Origin: Cymodocea nodosa | Lineage: Eukaryota > Streptophyta > Magnoliopsida > Alismatales > Cymodoceaceae | Direction: 5' to 3' | NCBI GenBank assembly: GCA_036874045.1 | Contig: CM072344.1 | Span: forward strand, 7,660,501 to 7,724,500 | DNA: 64,000 nt | In this document: one piece after another, positions 24,648 through 37,707 of the stretch | How the letters are laid out: each line of letters opens with the position of its first letter | Numbering within the stretch: the stretch's first letter is position 1 | Translations under genes and position numbers: made by a program | The notes under the pieces: model-generated | The model's input: only the letters and a program-made list of their open reading frames with translations | What the model was told of the DNA's origin: nothing | The model's database searches: none

Positions 24648-26093
24648 AATACTGCTATTTACAAAGGAATTTGGCCAACCATTGGATGGTTCCACAAATT
24701 GTAAATAACATCAATTAAGCTCTTTAATGTTAGTGAACATTAGATTTATCATTAAGCCATACTAACATTCAGATATTTCAAACAGTAACCATTAAAATCT
24801 TTAAGTATTTTGAATGAATCAATTTCAGTAAACTGTAAAACTATTATCTATTTTCTGAATCAAACAAACATAAAACATTCACAATACTGACAATGATAAC
24901 TTTAATCACGATACAAAACAAACAATACAATACTTAAATACAAAATACAAACACAGATAAGCTGTTGTTTTTGGTATTTTTGTTTTGAGATATTCATGAA
25001 AATGGGTGAAAGGTGAAATGTAAAAATTCTCTATCGACAGTAAATACTTCTGTCACTACATGCTATACGATTACACCATTGAAAACTTAATCACTTACAA
25101 TTCTGTCTCCTCTCCCTATAGAATCGCGAGTCCAAAATTGCAAGATGATCTCCTCTTCAGCATATTGGCATCAACCCGAAACCAAGGCTAGAAGCTTTAC
25201 GATCTCTTGAGATATGAGTCGGTGCTTGGTGAAAATGGCTTCCCTTCCCGTGACACGATCACTCCTCACAGTGGTTGTCAAGCACCGTATTTAGCTCGGA
25301 ATCGACCCGACATCAGGAAAGTATCCTCATATACCTCCAATGGTTGGTGATTATGGTGGTGGTGGTGATGGTTGGTGTGAAACTTTAGGGAACTTTCGAT
25401 GCTGCCTATAGATAGTTGGGTTTGTCCTCCTCCGCACACACACCCTTCTTCATCTTTTCTCCTTTTCTTTTATATTTCTTTAGTGGTAACTGCTTCTACT
25501 TAGATGATCGGTTGGATTTCCTTCATTCATATCAATGATGGTGATTTCTTCTCCCTTCCACGAGTGAATTCCTACATGATACGTGCAATCGTGGTTTTCC
25601 TTCGAATGTCCTGTTTCTATAACCGCTACAGTGGCATATTAGAAAATAAATGGTCCATGGAGTTACAGATAACTCAACGGACTTACTTCGTTGATTTAAC
25701 TATAAAATACATGCAATAAAGAAATAAGCCGCTAACAGAACGCGTTACCTTAGTGTGTATTCACGTAACTCAACACGTATAATTATGCTAACTTAACGAG
25801 TTAAACATGTGCATCTCACGTAATATACTAAAGCATTTAAATTCAACACGTGCATAATTCTAACTTAACGATTACAAATATTTCAAATACTTAAGAATTT
25901 CACAGCCTACAATTTACCGACAATTCATAAATGTACTAAATTAACATTAATTCCTTGAAATTATGTAGATTCTTTCATTAAAGCATATAACAGTGCAATT
26001 ATAACATAATGGCTTAATTCTCATATGATAAGCTAAATATTATGTAATTAACCATCATTTAATCATTAATATTATGCACTTTTTCATTCTAAA
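24648..26093 (-). repeat. Athila LTR, reversed
   Basis: Reverse complement of Athila LTR from the 'AATAGCAGTATT' region to two bases short of its 5' terminus (TTCTAAA at 26,093). Some hairpin modules are deleted (about 25,860-25,910). It is joined to a forward LTR interior at 26,094. Confidence 0.85.
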
Positions 26094-26992
26094 TAATGCC
26101 ACTATAGCAGTTACAAAAATAGGACATTCGAAGGAAAACCACGATTACATGTATCACGCAAGAATTCACTCATGGAATGAAGAAGAAATACCATCGTTGA
26201 TATGAATGAAGGAAATCCAACCAATCATCTAAGCAGAAGTAGTTACTACAGAAAGAAATATAAAAGAAGACGAGAAAGACGAAGAAAGGGTGTGTGTAGA
26301 GGTGGAGAACCGTGCTAACTACAAGAAGTGTTGGAAGTTCCCTAAAGCTCCACACCACCACCAAAATCACCAACCATCGAAGGTCTGTGAGAATACTTTT
26401 CTAATGTCGGGTCAATTCCGAGCCAAACATGGTGACTAATAAATACTATGAGGAGTGATCGCGTCGCGGGAAGGGAAGTCATTTTCACTAAGCACCAACT
26501 CATATCTCAAGAGATCGTAAAGCTTCTAGCCTTGGTTTTGGGTTGATGCCAGTATGCTGAAAAGGAGGTCATCTTACAATTCTTGATTTGCGATTCTATA
26601 GGGAGAGGAGGCAATATTGTAAGTGATTAAGTTTTCAGTGGTGTAATCACGTCATATGTAGTGACGGAAGTTTTTACTGTCAATAGAGATTTTTACATTT
26701 CACCTTTCGTTCATCTTCAAGAACGTATCAAAACAAAAATACCGAAAACAACAAATTATCTGTGTTTACATTTAGTATTAAAGTGTTGTATTGTTTGTTT
26801 TGTATCGTGATTAATGTTATCATTGTAAATGTTTTACGTTTGTTTGATTCAAAAAATAGAAAATAGTTTGATTGTTTACTGAAATTGATTCGTTCCAGAT
26901 ACTGAAAGATTTTAATGGTTACTGTTTGAAATATCTGAATGTTAGTGTTGCTTAATGATAAATCTAATATTAACTAACATTAAAGAGCTTAA
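26094..26992 (+). repeat. Athila LTR interior, forward
   Basis: Starts at the 'AATGCCACTATAGCAGTT' position of the LTR and runs to 'TTAAAGAGCTTAA', where the C2 element inserted. It resumes at 56,919. Confidence 0.85.
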
Positions 26993-28609
26993 TGTTAGGA
27001 TCGATAGGCTCACTAGAGGGGGGGTGAATGGTGAAGGTGTATAAGTTTTTAAATCTTTTAACTTTGAATCGATTGATTCAAAAAAAGTGAGATGAGATGA
27101 ATTAAATGAAAGCAAAACAGTAAGTGGAAAATAACACACAGTAAATTTTTAGGTGGTTCACCAACTTGGCTAGTCCACCCCCAAGATACACATGGGCTTC
27201 ACTAAGTATTCAAATACTTACAACACTTGCTTTCAGGTTGAAGCAAGAACCAACACTTAGAGCTTTCAAGTATAAGCTCAATAACCAACCTTTCTTTGTT
27301 GAGCTTTCAGGTTGAACCTCTCAACCTACAATGAGTTTTCAGGTAGAAACTCACAAACTAATAGCTTTGAGTCTTTCTATTAGAGTTTTGGCACACGGAG
27401 CTTTTTCTACAGTGAATCTTTTGAGTATACTTGACTATTTGTAGACTTGAGAGTGTAACTGGAATTTGTGTAGCTCACTGTATATTGTATGATCATTATC
27501 TCTATCTGATCTTCTCTTAAACTTCTCATATTTATACCAAAAGGTATAACGATCACATTTTTCTTTCAACGGATGTATTCTGCTGTACTTGCTAAATAAT
27601 CATATCTAAATATGGTAAGTTACCATTCTGTCTGATGTTCAGTAAGAAACCTTCCGATTTCCTTTAACTTTCGGATGGTTATATGAATAACTCACCAAAG
27701 AGCGTCCATAACTTACCAATTCTTTACTTACATCCTATTGTCTGTGTCACGTGAGGATTTTAAGTTGCTCACGTGAAATGTCAAGTGATCGGAGACTTGT
27801 AGTTTTAACTCACCGAAAAACTCTTGACTTTCGGATAGTTAACTACAATAACTCTCCGATTTTTCTTTTAAGCATCCGACTGCTATCTCTTTAATTCTGC
27901 ATGTGCATAAAAGAATAACTTAAGTTTCGAATACTTAAAAATGTAACTCACCGAAACTTCCTGTTTTTCATATAGTTAGCTTTCTAACTCTCCGAAAACT
28001 CATTTAAGCTTCTGTTTGGATTTCTACATGTGGGAAATTCAATGACTTAAGTTTCGGATAGTTAAATTGTAACTCACCGAAACTCTTTTGAAATTTTGGA
28101 TGGTTATCTAACTCTCCGATTTTTTCTTTTAAGCTTTTAACTGCCATCTTCTCCATTCTGCACGTGTGAAATAGGATAACTTAAGTTCCGGAAAGTTATA
28201 CTTGTAACTCACCGAATACTTAAAAATGTAACTCACCGAAACTTCCTATTTTTCATATAGTTATCTTCCTAACTCTCTGAAAAATCCTTTAAGCTTATGT
28301 TCTGGAATTCTGCACGTGGTAAATTCAATGACATAAGTTTCGAATAGTAATACATATAACTCACCGAAAAAGTCAAATAGTTATCTTTCTAACTGTCCGA
28401 TAGTATTGCTGCTGCTGTAAACTTGCTCTTCAGATACTTTAATATGTAACTGTCCAATTTTTTGTAGCAACACATTTTGGGATTAACTGCAACCTGTTTG
28501 CTGTTAAGAATTGTCTACCTTCTAATCTTTTGCTACACTGACTTATCTGTGAAATACAATATGTTTCCTCACATAGGTTTTGCATTATCAAAATACTTGG
28601 GTTCTAACA
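26993..28609 (-). repeat. C2 3' LTR
   Basis: 1,617 bp, closely matching the split 5' LTR. It has a minus-strand TATAAATA box near 27,529-27,536, and many TTTCGGATAGTTA / TAACTCACCGAAA hairpin motifs spaced through 27,640-28,450 together with CACGTG boxes. The hairpin family is the same as in the Athila LTR. Confidence 0.92.
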
Positions 28610-28625
28610 ATCTCCCCCTTTTTGA
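28610..28625 (-). promoter_or_regulatory. C2 polypurine tract
   Basis: Minus-strand CAAAAAGGGGGAGAT lies immediately inside the 3' LTR. Further similar tracts lie at about 28,748-28,758 and 28,882-28,896; multiple PPTs are known for Sireviruses. Confidence 0.8.
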
Positions 28626-29011
28626 TAATGACAAAATCCTTTATAGTTATTTACATGTATTTCATTCCCTAGATTATTTCTATACATTCAGTCACACAGA
28701 AATTAAGTAAAACAAGGATTTACAAAGAATATACTATAGTGGTGAGATTTCTCCCCCTAACTTTGTGCTATCTTCTCCTCCTATCTGTGTGTTGAGTTTT
28801 TCTTCCCTTTTTAATACTTCACTTTCTGTTTGTGTTGGAAATACTGTAAGTTTCCATAATCTTCTCTAATTTCCATATTCTTCTCCCCCTTTTTGTCATT
28901 ATATAAAAAGGTGACAACTATAAAACTAATATTTAATATGTCCTGCACGAGTATAAGTTAGTAGAAAACAAGCTCCCATATGGTGAGCTTGAAAAAGAAT
29001 GAATAAAGCAT

Positions 29012-30721
29012 TTAAAGATCTTGTAATGAACATATGCCTAGATTTCTTCTAATATGATTAAAAGCTGATTCATTTAAAGGTTTGGTGAAAATATCTGCAA
29101 GTTGATTTTCTATTGGCACAAACTTGAGTTGGATGTTCCCTTTTTCCACATGATCTCTCAAAAAATGATGTCTAATCTCGATATGCTTGGCTCTGGAATG
29201 AAGTACTGTATTCTTAGATAAACTGATTGCACTACTGTTATCACAAAATATGATTGTATTCTGAATCTTCAGTCTGTAGTCTGCTAGAGTTTGCTGCATC
29301 CAAAGAATTTGAGCACAACACAATCCTGTTGCAATATATTCAGCTTTAGTAGTAGATAATGAAATACAATTTTGTTTCCTACTGAACCAAGAGATTAAAG
29401 AATTTCCAAGTAGTTGGCATGTGCCACTAGTACTTTTTCTGTCAGATCTGCTGCCTGCATAATCTGCATCACTATAGCCTGTTAATATCAAATTACTGTC
29501 AGCTAAGTAGAATAGTCTGAAATCTTTGGTGCCTTGTAGATATTTGAAAATTCTTTTGACTGATTTCAAATGAGATTCCTTGGGTGATGCTTGAAATTGA
29601 GCACACAAGCATACACTAAACATAATATCTAGTCTGCTTGCTGAAAGATACAACAGGGATCCAATCATGCCTCTATATTACTTTGGATCCACTACAACAC
29701 TTGAATCATTCATTTCAAGTTTAGTGCTTGAGCTCATTGGAGTATTTGTAGGTTTGATGTTTTCATAACCAAATTTCTTCAACATCTCTTTGCAGTATTT
29801 CTCTTGGTTGACAAAGATGTCATTTTGAACTTGATGAATCTGTAATCTTAAGAAAAACTTCAATTCTCCCATCATGCTCATTTCAAATTTATTTTTCATC
29901 AAATTTTGAAATCCATGACAGGGTTCTTCTGAAGTGACTCCAAAAATTATATCATCAACATATATCTGAACAATCAAAATGTGCAAATCAAAAGTTTTGA
30001 TAAACAAAGTGTTGTCCACTTTGCCTATAGAGAAATTGTTTTCAATTAAGAACTTTTTCAATTTTTCATACCAAGCCCTAGGTGCCTGTTTCAGACCATA
30101 TAGAGCCTTTCTTAGTTTGTAGACATGATCTGGCTTGACTTCATCTTCAAATCCAAGAGGTTGTTTAACAAACACTTCTTCCTAAATTTCTCCATTTAAA
30201 AAGGCACTTTTCACATCCATCTGAAATAATCTTATCTTCATACTACTTGCAAAAGCAAGCAACATTCTGATAGCTTCTATTCTAGCTACAGGTGCAAAAG
30301 TTTCTTCATAGTCAATACCTTTCTGCTAATTATAGCCTTGTGCAACTAGTTGAGCTTTATTTCTGAAAATGTTACCTTCTTCATCTAATTTGTTTTTGAA
30401 AATCCATTTAGTTCCAATGATAGATTTTCCTATAGGTTTTTCTACTAGTTCCCAAACATTGTTTTTCTAGAACTGATTTAATTCTTCCTACATAGCCATT
30501 GTCTAGTAGATATCCTTACAAGCTTCATCTACTGATTTTAACTCTATTTCTGACACAAATGCACAAAAATTGTAGATATCTTGTGCTTTGCTTCGAGTTT
30601 GTACCCCTTTAGATATATTTCCAATTATTTATTCCATGGGATGATCAGATCTGAACTTCCAACTATTATGCTTCTAAAACCTATGGTTATGATTCTGATC
30701 TGAAGCTTGAGATTTGAGTGT
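29012..30721 (-). pseudogene. C2 reverse transcriptase and RNase H
   Basis: Copia RT motifs follow in order: QMDVKSAFLNGE (near 30,220), KALYGLKQAPRAWYEKL, YVDDIIFG (near 29,960), MIGSLLYLSASR. They continue into RNase H: GYSDADYAGSRSDRKSTSG, STTKAEYIA (Thr-Lys instead of the usual Thr-Glu), CDNSSAISLSKN, SRAKHIEIRHHFLRD, and ADIFTKPL at the end. Stops include a TAG at 30,182-30,184 in NGEI*EE and one near 29,676. The catalytic YVDD is intact. The frame ends near 29,012 with no env-like gene before the LTR. Confidence 0.9.
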
Positions 30722-31657
30722 CTACTTGCGGTTATCATCTTTAAAGTGTTCATTATCACTATCACTATTAATCTTCAAATTTTTGAAATTATGTAGCAGA
30801 TCTTCATCAAATTGAACATTTATACTTTCTTCTACTCTTCTGTCTTTGGCAAAATATACTCTGTAAGCTTTGCTTCTGGATGAGTATCCAACAAGTATGG
30901 CAAGTTCAGACTTTGCATCAAACTTGTCTTTATCATTTCTAGTGTTTAAGACAAAGCATTTGCATCCAAATGTCTTAAAGTAACCAACATTTGGAGTCTT
31001 ATCAAACCAAATTTCAAATGGTGTCTTCTTCAACATAGATCTAATGTGAGTTCTGTTGGAAATGTGACAAGTTGTTCCTACAGCTTCTGCCTAGAGAAAT
31101 TTTGGTAGATCAGTGGCATTCAACATAGTTCTAGCCATTTCTTGCAATGTCCTATTTTTCCTTTCCACAACTCCATTTTGAGCTGGAGTTCTAGGACAAG
31201 AAAATTCATGTAGAATTTCGAATGAATTGCAAAGATTTTCAAATTCATAGTTTTCAAATTCTCCTCCATGATCACTTCTGATTTTCTTCACTGTTAGTTT
31301 CTTCTGATTCTGAACTCTTATGCAGAAGTTTCTAAACTCATTGCAAGTTTCATTCTTATGTGTCAAAAATATTACCCAAGATAATCTAGAGAAGTCATCA
31401 ACAATAACAAAGGTATATTTTTGACCCCCAAGACTTGATACTTGAGAATGGCCAAACAAATCTAGATGTAGCAGTTCCAATGGCCTTTTGGTGGTAACTT
31501 CATTTTTGCTATAAAGAGCAATTCTCTTCTACTTCCCTAGCATACAGTCACTGCACACCCTATCTTTCTTAAATGAAAGTTTACGTAGACCCTTGACAAG
31601 ATCACCCTTTGATAACTTTCTGAGAGTCTTCATACTGATGTGTCCAAGTCTTTTGTG
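30722..31657 (-). pseudogene. C2 integrase
   Basis: The zinc-binding N-terminal part (HKRLGH..., just below 31,657) and core are present. The DDE residues can be placed: LHLDLFG, RSDHGGEF and GVVERKNRT, the last two 35 residues apart. The C-terminal part has the copia motif FKTFGCKCFVLN and LVGYSSRSKAYRVY. Stops lie between the zinc domain and core, near 31,090 and at the end of the ORF at 30,722. The TGA after DDWV replaces a tryptophan codon. Confidence 0.9.
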
Positions 31658-32044
31658 TCACACCCAATCATCTTCACTAGAAGCTACCAAATAGGAATTA
31701 CTTGCAAAATTTTCACATAGAAAATTTAATGTATAAATTGAGCAATTTCTAATACCAGTAAATTTTATTTCATTTGTAACTGGATCAATAGTGTGACAAT
31801 TTTCAGTAGTAAAAGAGACTGTATAACCTTTATCACATAATTTCCCTACACTTAATAAAATTTTTTTTAATCCATTTACATGCAATACATCTTCAATTAT
31901 ACCATTTTCAGATGTAATATTTCCTATTGCAGTTATTTTACTCTTTTCATTATTACCAAACTTAACAAATCCTGAACTTAAGCTTTTAACAGAATCAAGA
32001 AAACTTTTCTCACTTGTCATGTTCTTTGAGCATCCACTATCCAC
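31658..32044 (-). pseudogene. C2 aspartic protease
   Basis: The active site is MDSGCSKNMT, the Cys variant typical of Sirevirus protease, followed by KFGNNEKSKITAIG and the LLSVGKLCDKGY region, then the start of the gag-pre-integrase domain (GIRNCSIYTL). It lies in the same direction directly after gag and ends at the TGA preceding integrase. Confidence 0.88.
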
Positions 32045-32090
32045 AATCCATCTTGTTGTACGTACTTAGAGCTCCTTGTCATCTTGCAAA

Positions 32091-33644
32091 TTATACTGAA
32101 ATTAAGGCTTTTGGTACCCAAATCTTCTTGGGTCCAGTGGAGTTAGTCCTTAAAACATTAAATCTATTGCCTCTTAGCAGCCACATATGACCTGATCTTC
32201 TTTTGATGGCAAACACAGTGGTGCCATCTCTATATGATCGAATCATTCCACCATAATAAGGTACTTCTTGTGGTGTAGCATACCCTAGGCCATATTTACT
32301 TCCATTAGGTCGTTGAGATCCTATAATTTTATTTAGTCCTTTTTGACCTTGAGTAAATTTACATATGGTATTTTTCAGATCAGATATTATGGTTACTAAG
32401 TTTTTATTTTCTTCTTTCAATTTACAGTTATCACAATTATATTTATCCAAGTTAGATTTCAAATTTCTATTTTCAACTACAGAAGTTTCTAATTCAACTA
32501 AAGAATCTTTTAAGCAGTGATTTAACCTTTTAATTTCTTTCTTAAATTCCCTACATTTAATATATAAATTATCTATAGTAGACAGAAGGCTATTAATATC
32601 TATTTCATCATGCTCATCTTCTAAACTGGAGGAAGAAGTGGAACATACCTCTTTAGCTGCAAAACACACATTTGCTACATCTTCATCTTCAAAATCAGAT
32701 GAACTACTTGATGAGCTACTGTCATCCCATGTAGCTTTGAGTGCCATCTTCTTTTTGTCCTTCCATCTCTTTTTCTTATCTGCTTGATCCTCTTCTGTCT
32801 GAACTGGATAGAAAGTCTGTATGTGTCCTTGCCTTTTGCATTTAAAGCAAGTAGGAACAATTCTTTTAGAGGAGCTAGTCTTATTCTTTTTCTTCATGAA
32901 CTTCTTGGAGTTCCTTGCCAACAACATGATCTCATCATCATCTGAGCTTGGAGCTTCTTTTGTTGAAGGAAATGCTATTTCCTTTTTCTTCTTAGCTTTC
33001 TTTTCAACATCTCCTTCCTGCTCCTTCCAGTCCTTCATTTGTACTTTGTGGGTTAGAAGATTGCCCAATAGTTCTTCAACTATGTAATTGTTGAGATCCT
33101 TGAAATCTTAGATAGATGTGGACTTCTGTTTCCACTCAACAATTAAGCTCTTCAAGATCTTCTGTACCTATTCACGAGAAGAAAATTCCTTTCCCAGGCC
33201 TTTCAGACTGTTAATAATTTCAGTAAATCTTGAAAACATTTCAGTTATGTTTTCATTATCATTCATTTTAAAAAATTCTAATTTTCTCAATAGAATACTA
33301 ATTTTTGTATCCTTTACTTGGCTTGTACCTTCGTGAGTAACTTGAAGGATTTTCCAAGTCTCATGAGTAGACTTACATGCAGATATTTTATTATATTGTT
33401 CAGTAGTTAGTGCACAATATATGGCATTCAGCCCTCTAGCATCTAGCTGGATGATTCTCTCATCCTCCTCAGACCAGTTCATAACATCACTGGTTGGAAG
33501 TGTAGTTCCAAGAACAACAATCTTCCAAAGTTTTACATCAGAACTCCTAAGGAAACACTCCATTCTATTCTTTCAATAGTTATAATTGGAACCATCGAAT
33601 AGAGGAGGTCTGTGGATGTTTTGTCCCTCAGCAAATTGAGCCAT
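32091..33644 (-). pseudogene. C2 gag
   Basis: ATG at 33,642-33,644 (MAQFAEGQN) leads into PPLFDGSNYNY, the gag core (THEGTSQVKDTK, EMFSRFTEIINSLKGLG), a zinc knuckle, a Ser/Glu-rich acidic stretch and a coiled-coil C-terminus. The knuckle reads CFKCKRQGHIQTFY, so the last Cys is Tyr and zinc binding is probably lost. Stops occur near 33,573 (TGG to TGA) and 33,110-33,170. Gag type and length fit the Sirevirus group. Confidence 0.88.
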
Positions 33645-33681
33645 AAATCCAGATGGTTAAATCTTATAATGGATTAACCTA

Positions 33682-33692
33682 CTCTGATACCA
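33682..33692 (-). promoter_or_regulatory. C2 primer-binding site (tRNA-iMet)
   Basis: Minus strand reads TGGTATCAGAG then T, one base different from the C1 site, two bases inside the 5' LTR. It fixes the LTR start at 33,695. Confidence 0.9.
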
Positions 33693-33694
33693 AT

Positions 33695-34324
33695 TGTTAG
33701 GATCGATAGGTTCACTAGAGGGGGCGTGAATGGTGAAGGTGTATAAGTTTTTAAATCTTTTAACTTTGAATCGATTGATTCAACAAAAGTGAGATGAGAT
33801 GAATTAAATGAAAGCAAAACAGTAAGTGGAAAATAACACACAGTAAATTTTTAGGTGGTTCACCAACTTAGCTAGTCCACCCCCAAGATACACTTGGGCT
33901 TCACTAAGTATTCAAATACTTACAACACTTGCTTTCAAATTGAAGCAAGAACCAACACTTAGAGCTTTTAGGTATAAGCTCAATAACCAACCTTTCTTTG
34001 TTGAGCTTTCAAGTTGAAGCTCTCAACCAATAATGAGTTTCAGGTAAAAACTCACAAACCAACAGCTTTGAGTCTTTCTATCAGAGTTTTGGCACACAGA
34101 GTTTTTTCTGTAGTGAATCTTTTGAGTATACTTGACTATTTGCAAACTTGAGAGTGTAACTGGAATTTGTGTAGCTCACTATATATTGTATGATCGTTAT
34201 CTCTATCTGATCTTCTCTTGAACTTCTCATATTTATACCAAAAGGTATAACGATCACATTTTTCTTTCAACGAATGTATCCTACTGTACTTGCTAAATAA
34301 TCAGACCTAAATATGGTAAGTTAC
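33695..34324 (-). repeat. C2 5' LTR, first part
   Basis: Same sequence as the start of the 3' LTR. It ends with GTTAC (34,320-34,324), the target duplication of the inserted Athila solo LTR. The rest is at 55,844-56,913. Confidence 0.92.
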
Positions 34325-35644
34325 TGTTTGGATCTCCAACACGGCACCAGAAAACTTGAATTAGTTACCCAGCAACGAGCTAGAAAAACTTGGATTTGTT
34401 AACTTCTGTTTTTACTTAGTTAATTTATCTTTATCCCTATATCACTGAATTCCTTTTTTAGAAGTAAACAAACAACCTTTCACACAAATTAGATATTAAT
34501 TCCAATTTGTATTTTAACTGCAAGTGCACAATGTCTATTGTATTAGTGTGCAAGTACAGGTCAATCCCACAAGGGATTACTTAAGAATTGAGAACTGTTC
34601 CATTTTTAATAATCAAATTTATATATTCAATAAGCTCTCCATTGAGTTACAGTTAACTCAACGAAAAAAGTTCATTGAGTTATGGCTAACTCAACGAACT
34701 AACCTCGTGGACTTAAGTTAACTTCACGAGCTTGTCTTTCCTATTTAATACTGCTATTTACAGAGGATTTCAGCCAACCATTGAGCAGTTCCATAGATTG
34801 TAAATAACATCAATTAAGCTCTTTAATGTTAGTAAACACTAGATTTATCATTAGGCAATACTAACATTAAGATGATTCAAACAGTAACCATTAAAATCTT
34901 TAAGTCTTTTGAATGAACCAATTTCATTAAACTGTAAAACTAAAATAAACATAAAACAATCACAACACTAACAAATATAACATTAATCACGATACAACAC
35001 TTAAATACAAAATATAAACACAGATAAGTTGTTTTTGGTATTTTGTTTTGATATGAGCATAGAAATGGGCGAAAGGTGAAATGTAAAGTAATCTCAATCG
35101 ACAGTAAATACTTCTGTCACTACATGCAATGCGATTACACCACTGAAAATTAAACCACTTACAATTCTGTCTCCTCTCCCTATAGAATCACGAGTCCAGA
35201 ATTGCAAGATGATCTCCTCTTCAGCATACAGGCATCAACCCGAAGCCAAGGCTAGAAGCTTTACGATCTTCTGAGATATGAGTCGGCGCTTGTTTAGAAT
35301 GAAAAAGTGCATATTATTAACGGTTAAATAATGGTTAATTACATAATATTTAGCTTATCATATGAGAATTAAGTCATTATGTTATAATTGCACTATTATA
35401 AGCTTTAATTAAAGAATCTGCTTAATTTTGGGGGAATTAATGTTAATTTAGTACATTTCTGAACTATCAGTAAGTTGCAAGTTGTGAAATTCTTAAGTAT
35501 CTGAATTTTTTGATATTTTGAACAGTTATGTTTAACATAACGAACATATTTCAGACAGTTATGTTTAATAGATCGAACATGTTGGATAGTTATGTTTAAA
35601 TTGCTGAACAGTTATGTTTTAAAAGAATATTTTATTATTTCCTA

Positions 35645-36150
35645 AAATACACATGTCGAAACAATAATGCATGACTTAAGTGAACTTTTGGTGAGTTATC
35701 TATAACTATCCGAAATTGCAGCTGGGCATTGGATAGTTATATGTGTAACTCTTCGAAATCCCTTTTTATTTATAAAATAGCTGTAGACGCGTGTCATGTT
35801 CTGGTAAAGTGACTTAAGTGGATTTTCGGTGAGTTATCTCCAACTATCCGAAATGCATCTGAGCATCAGATAGTTAGACTTGTAACTATCCGAAATGTTT
35901 ATTTTATTATTAAACTACTACGGACACGTGTTGAGATCTGGTAGATTTACTTAAGTTATATATTGATGAGTTATCTGTAACTATACGAAATGCATCTGAT
36001 CATCGAATAGTTAAGTTTGTAACTATCCGAAATGCATCTAGGCATCGGATAGTTAAGTTTATAAGTATCTGAAATGCATCTGGGCATCGGATAGTTAAGT
36101 TGTAAGTATCCGAAATGCACCTGAGCATCAGATAGTTAAATTTATGCACG
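35645..36150 (+). repeat. Hairpin tandem array in Athila LTR
   Basis: Modules of roughly 115-130 bases (CACGTG-like box, ACTTAAGT, TTCGGTGAGTTA, TAACTATCCGAAA) are followed by about four tandem ~42-base units (from ~35,985). Each unit has a 10-base stem AACTATCCGA / TCGGATAGTT around ATGCATCTGGGCAT. The same array is in the 3' LTR (about 52,640-53,130) and reversed near 55,100-55,460. Confidence 0.85.
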
Positions 36151-36369
36151 TGTTTTATAGTTAAATCAACGAAGAAAGTCCGTTGAGTTATCTATAACTC
36201 CATGGACTATTTATTTTCTAATATTCCACTGTAGCTGTTGCAGAAACAGGACAGTTGGAAGGAAAACCACGATTGCACGTATCGCGTAGAGAGAAGAAAT
36301 CATCGCCGTTGATATGAATGAAGGAAATCCAACCGACCATTCAAGCAAAAGCAGTTACTATTGAAGAAA

Positions 36370-36378
36370 TATAAAAGG
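36370..36378 (+). promoter_or_regulatory. TATA box in Athila 5' LTR
   Basis: TATAAAAGG, about 1.08 kb into the LTR and conserved in all forward LTRs here. It is the likely promoter for the genomic transcript. Confidence 0.55.
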
Positions 36379-37624
36379 AAAGAAGAAAAAGAAGTAAAGT
36401 GTGTGATCGATGGACGGTCAGTGTGTACAGAGGAGGAGCATCGAGCTTTCTACAGGCAGCATCAGCAATTCTCTAAAGTACTACACCAACCATCGTTACC
36501 ACCACCATAACCACCATAATCACCAACCATCGGAGGTCTGTGAGGATACTTTCTTGATGTCAAGTCGATTCCGAGCCAAACATAGTGTCTGACAACCACT
36601 GTAAGGAGTGATCGCATCGCGGGAAGGAAAGCCATTTTCACCAAGCGCTGACTCATATTTTAGGAGATCGTAAAGCTTCTAGCCTAGGCTTCGGGTTGAT
36701 GCCTATATGCTGAAGAGGAGATCATCTTGCAATTCTAGACTCGTGATTTTATAGGGAGAGGAGACAGAATTATAAGTGGTTTAATTTTCAATGGTGTAAT
36801 CGCGTTGTAAGTAGTGACAGAAGTATTTACATTCGATTGAGATTACTTTACATTTCACCTTTCGCCCATTTTCATGTTCATATTAAAACAAAAATATCAA
36901 AAACAATTTATCTGTGTTTGTATGTTGTATTTGAGTGTTGTATTGTTTGTGTTGTATCGTGATTAATGTTATCTTTGTCAGTGTTGTGATTGTTTTATGT
37001 TTATTTTAGTTTTACAGTTTACTGAAATTGGTTCGTTCAAAAGACTTAAAGATTTTAATGGTTACTATGTGAATTATCTGAATGTTAGTATGCTTAATGA
37101 TAAATCCAATGTTTACTAACATTAAAGAGCTTAATTGATGTTATTTGCAATTTGTGGAATCGCCCAATGGTTGGCCGAATTCCTTTGTAAATAGTAGTAT
37201 TTAAAAAGAAAAGGCAGGCTCATGAAGTTAACTTAAGTCCACTTGATTAGTCCATTGAGTTAGCCATAACTCAACGAACTTTGTCCGTTGAGTTAACTGT
37301 AATTCAACGAAGAGCTTATTGAATATATAAATTTGATTGTTAACAAACGAACAGTTCTCAGTTCTTAAGCAATTCCCTATGAGATCGACCTGTACTTGCA
37401 CACTGATACAATAGACACTATGCACTTGCAGTTAAAGTACAAATTGGAATTAATATCTAAATTGTATTAAAGGTTGTTTGTTTACTTCTAAAAGGAAAAG
37501 AATAGACATAAAGATAAATTAACTAAGTAAAAACAGAAGTAACAAATCCAAGTTTTTCTGGTACGTTATTGGAGATCTAATCAGATATTCTAGTGTCATG
37601 TTGGGAAAATCCAAAAAAGTTTTA

Positions 37625-37642
37625 TGGCATCGTTGCTAGGGA
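37625..37642 (+). promoter_or_regulatory. Athila primer-binding site (tRNA-Asp type, degenerate)
   Basis: TGGCATCGTTGCTAGGGA, seven bases after the LTR, resembles the tRNA-Asp complement TGGCGCCGTTGCCGGGGA used by Athila elements, with three differences that all look like C-to-T or G-to-A changes. Confidence 0.75.
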
Positions 37643-37707
37643 ATTGAATTGAATTGAATTGATATAAGCAACTGTTAGAACTGTTTCGTTTTAATAGCTA
37701 GAGTTAT

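Larger units (their letters stand above)
35291..37617 (+). repeat. Athila 5' LTR
   Basis: 2,327 bp, TGTTTAGAATG...AATCCAAAAA; its mate ends AATCCAAACA, so the terminal C has mutated here. It has hairpin repeats in the first half, a TATAAAAGG box at 36,370-36,378 and CCGTTGAGTTA/TAACTCAACG motifs near both the middle and the 3' end. Confidence 0.92.

Noticed and set aside
35985-36150. Regular short palindromic repeats resembling a CRISPR array
   Set aside because: Units are contiguous without unique spacers, lie inside a TSD-bounded LTR in plant DNA, and there are no cas genes.
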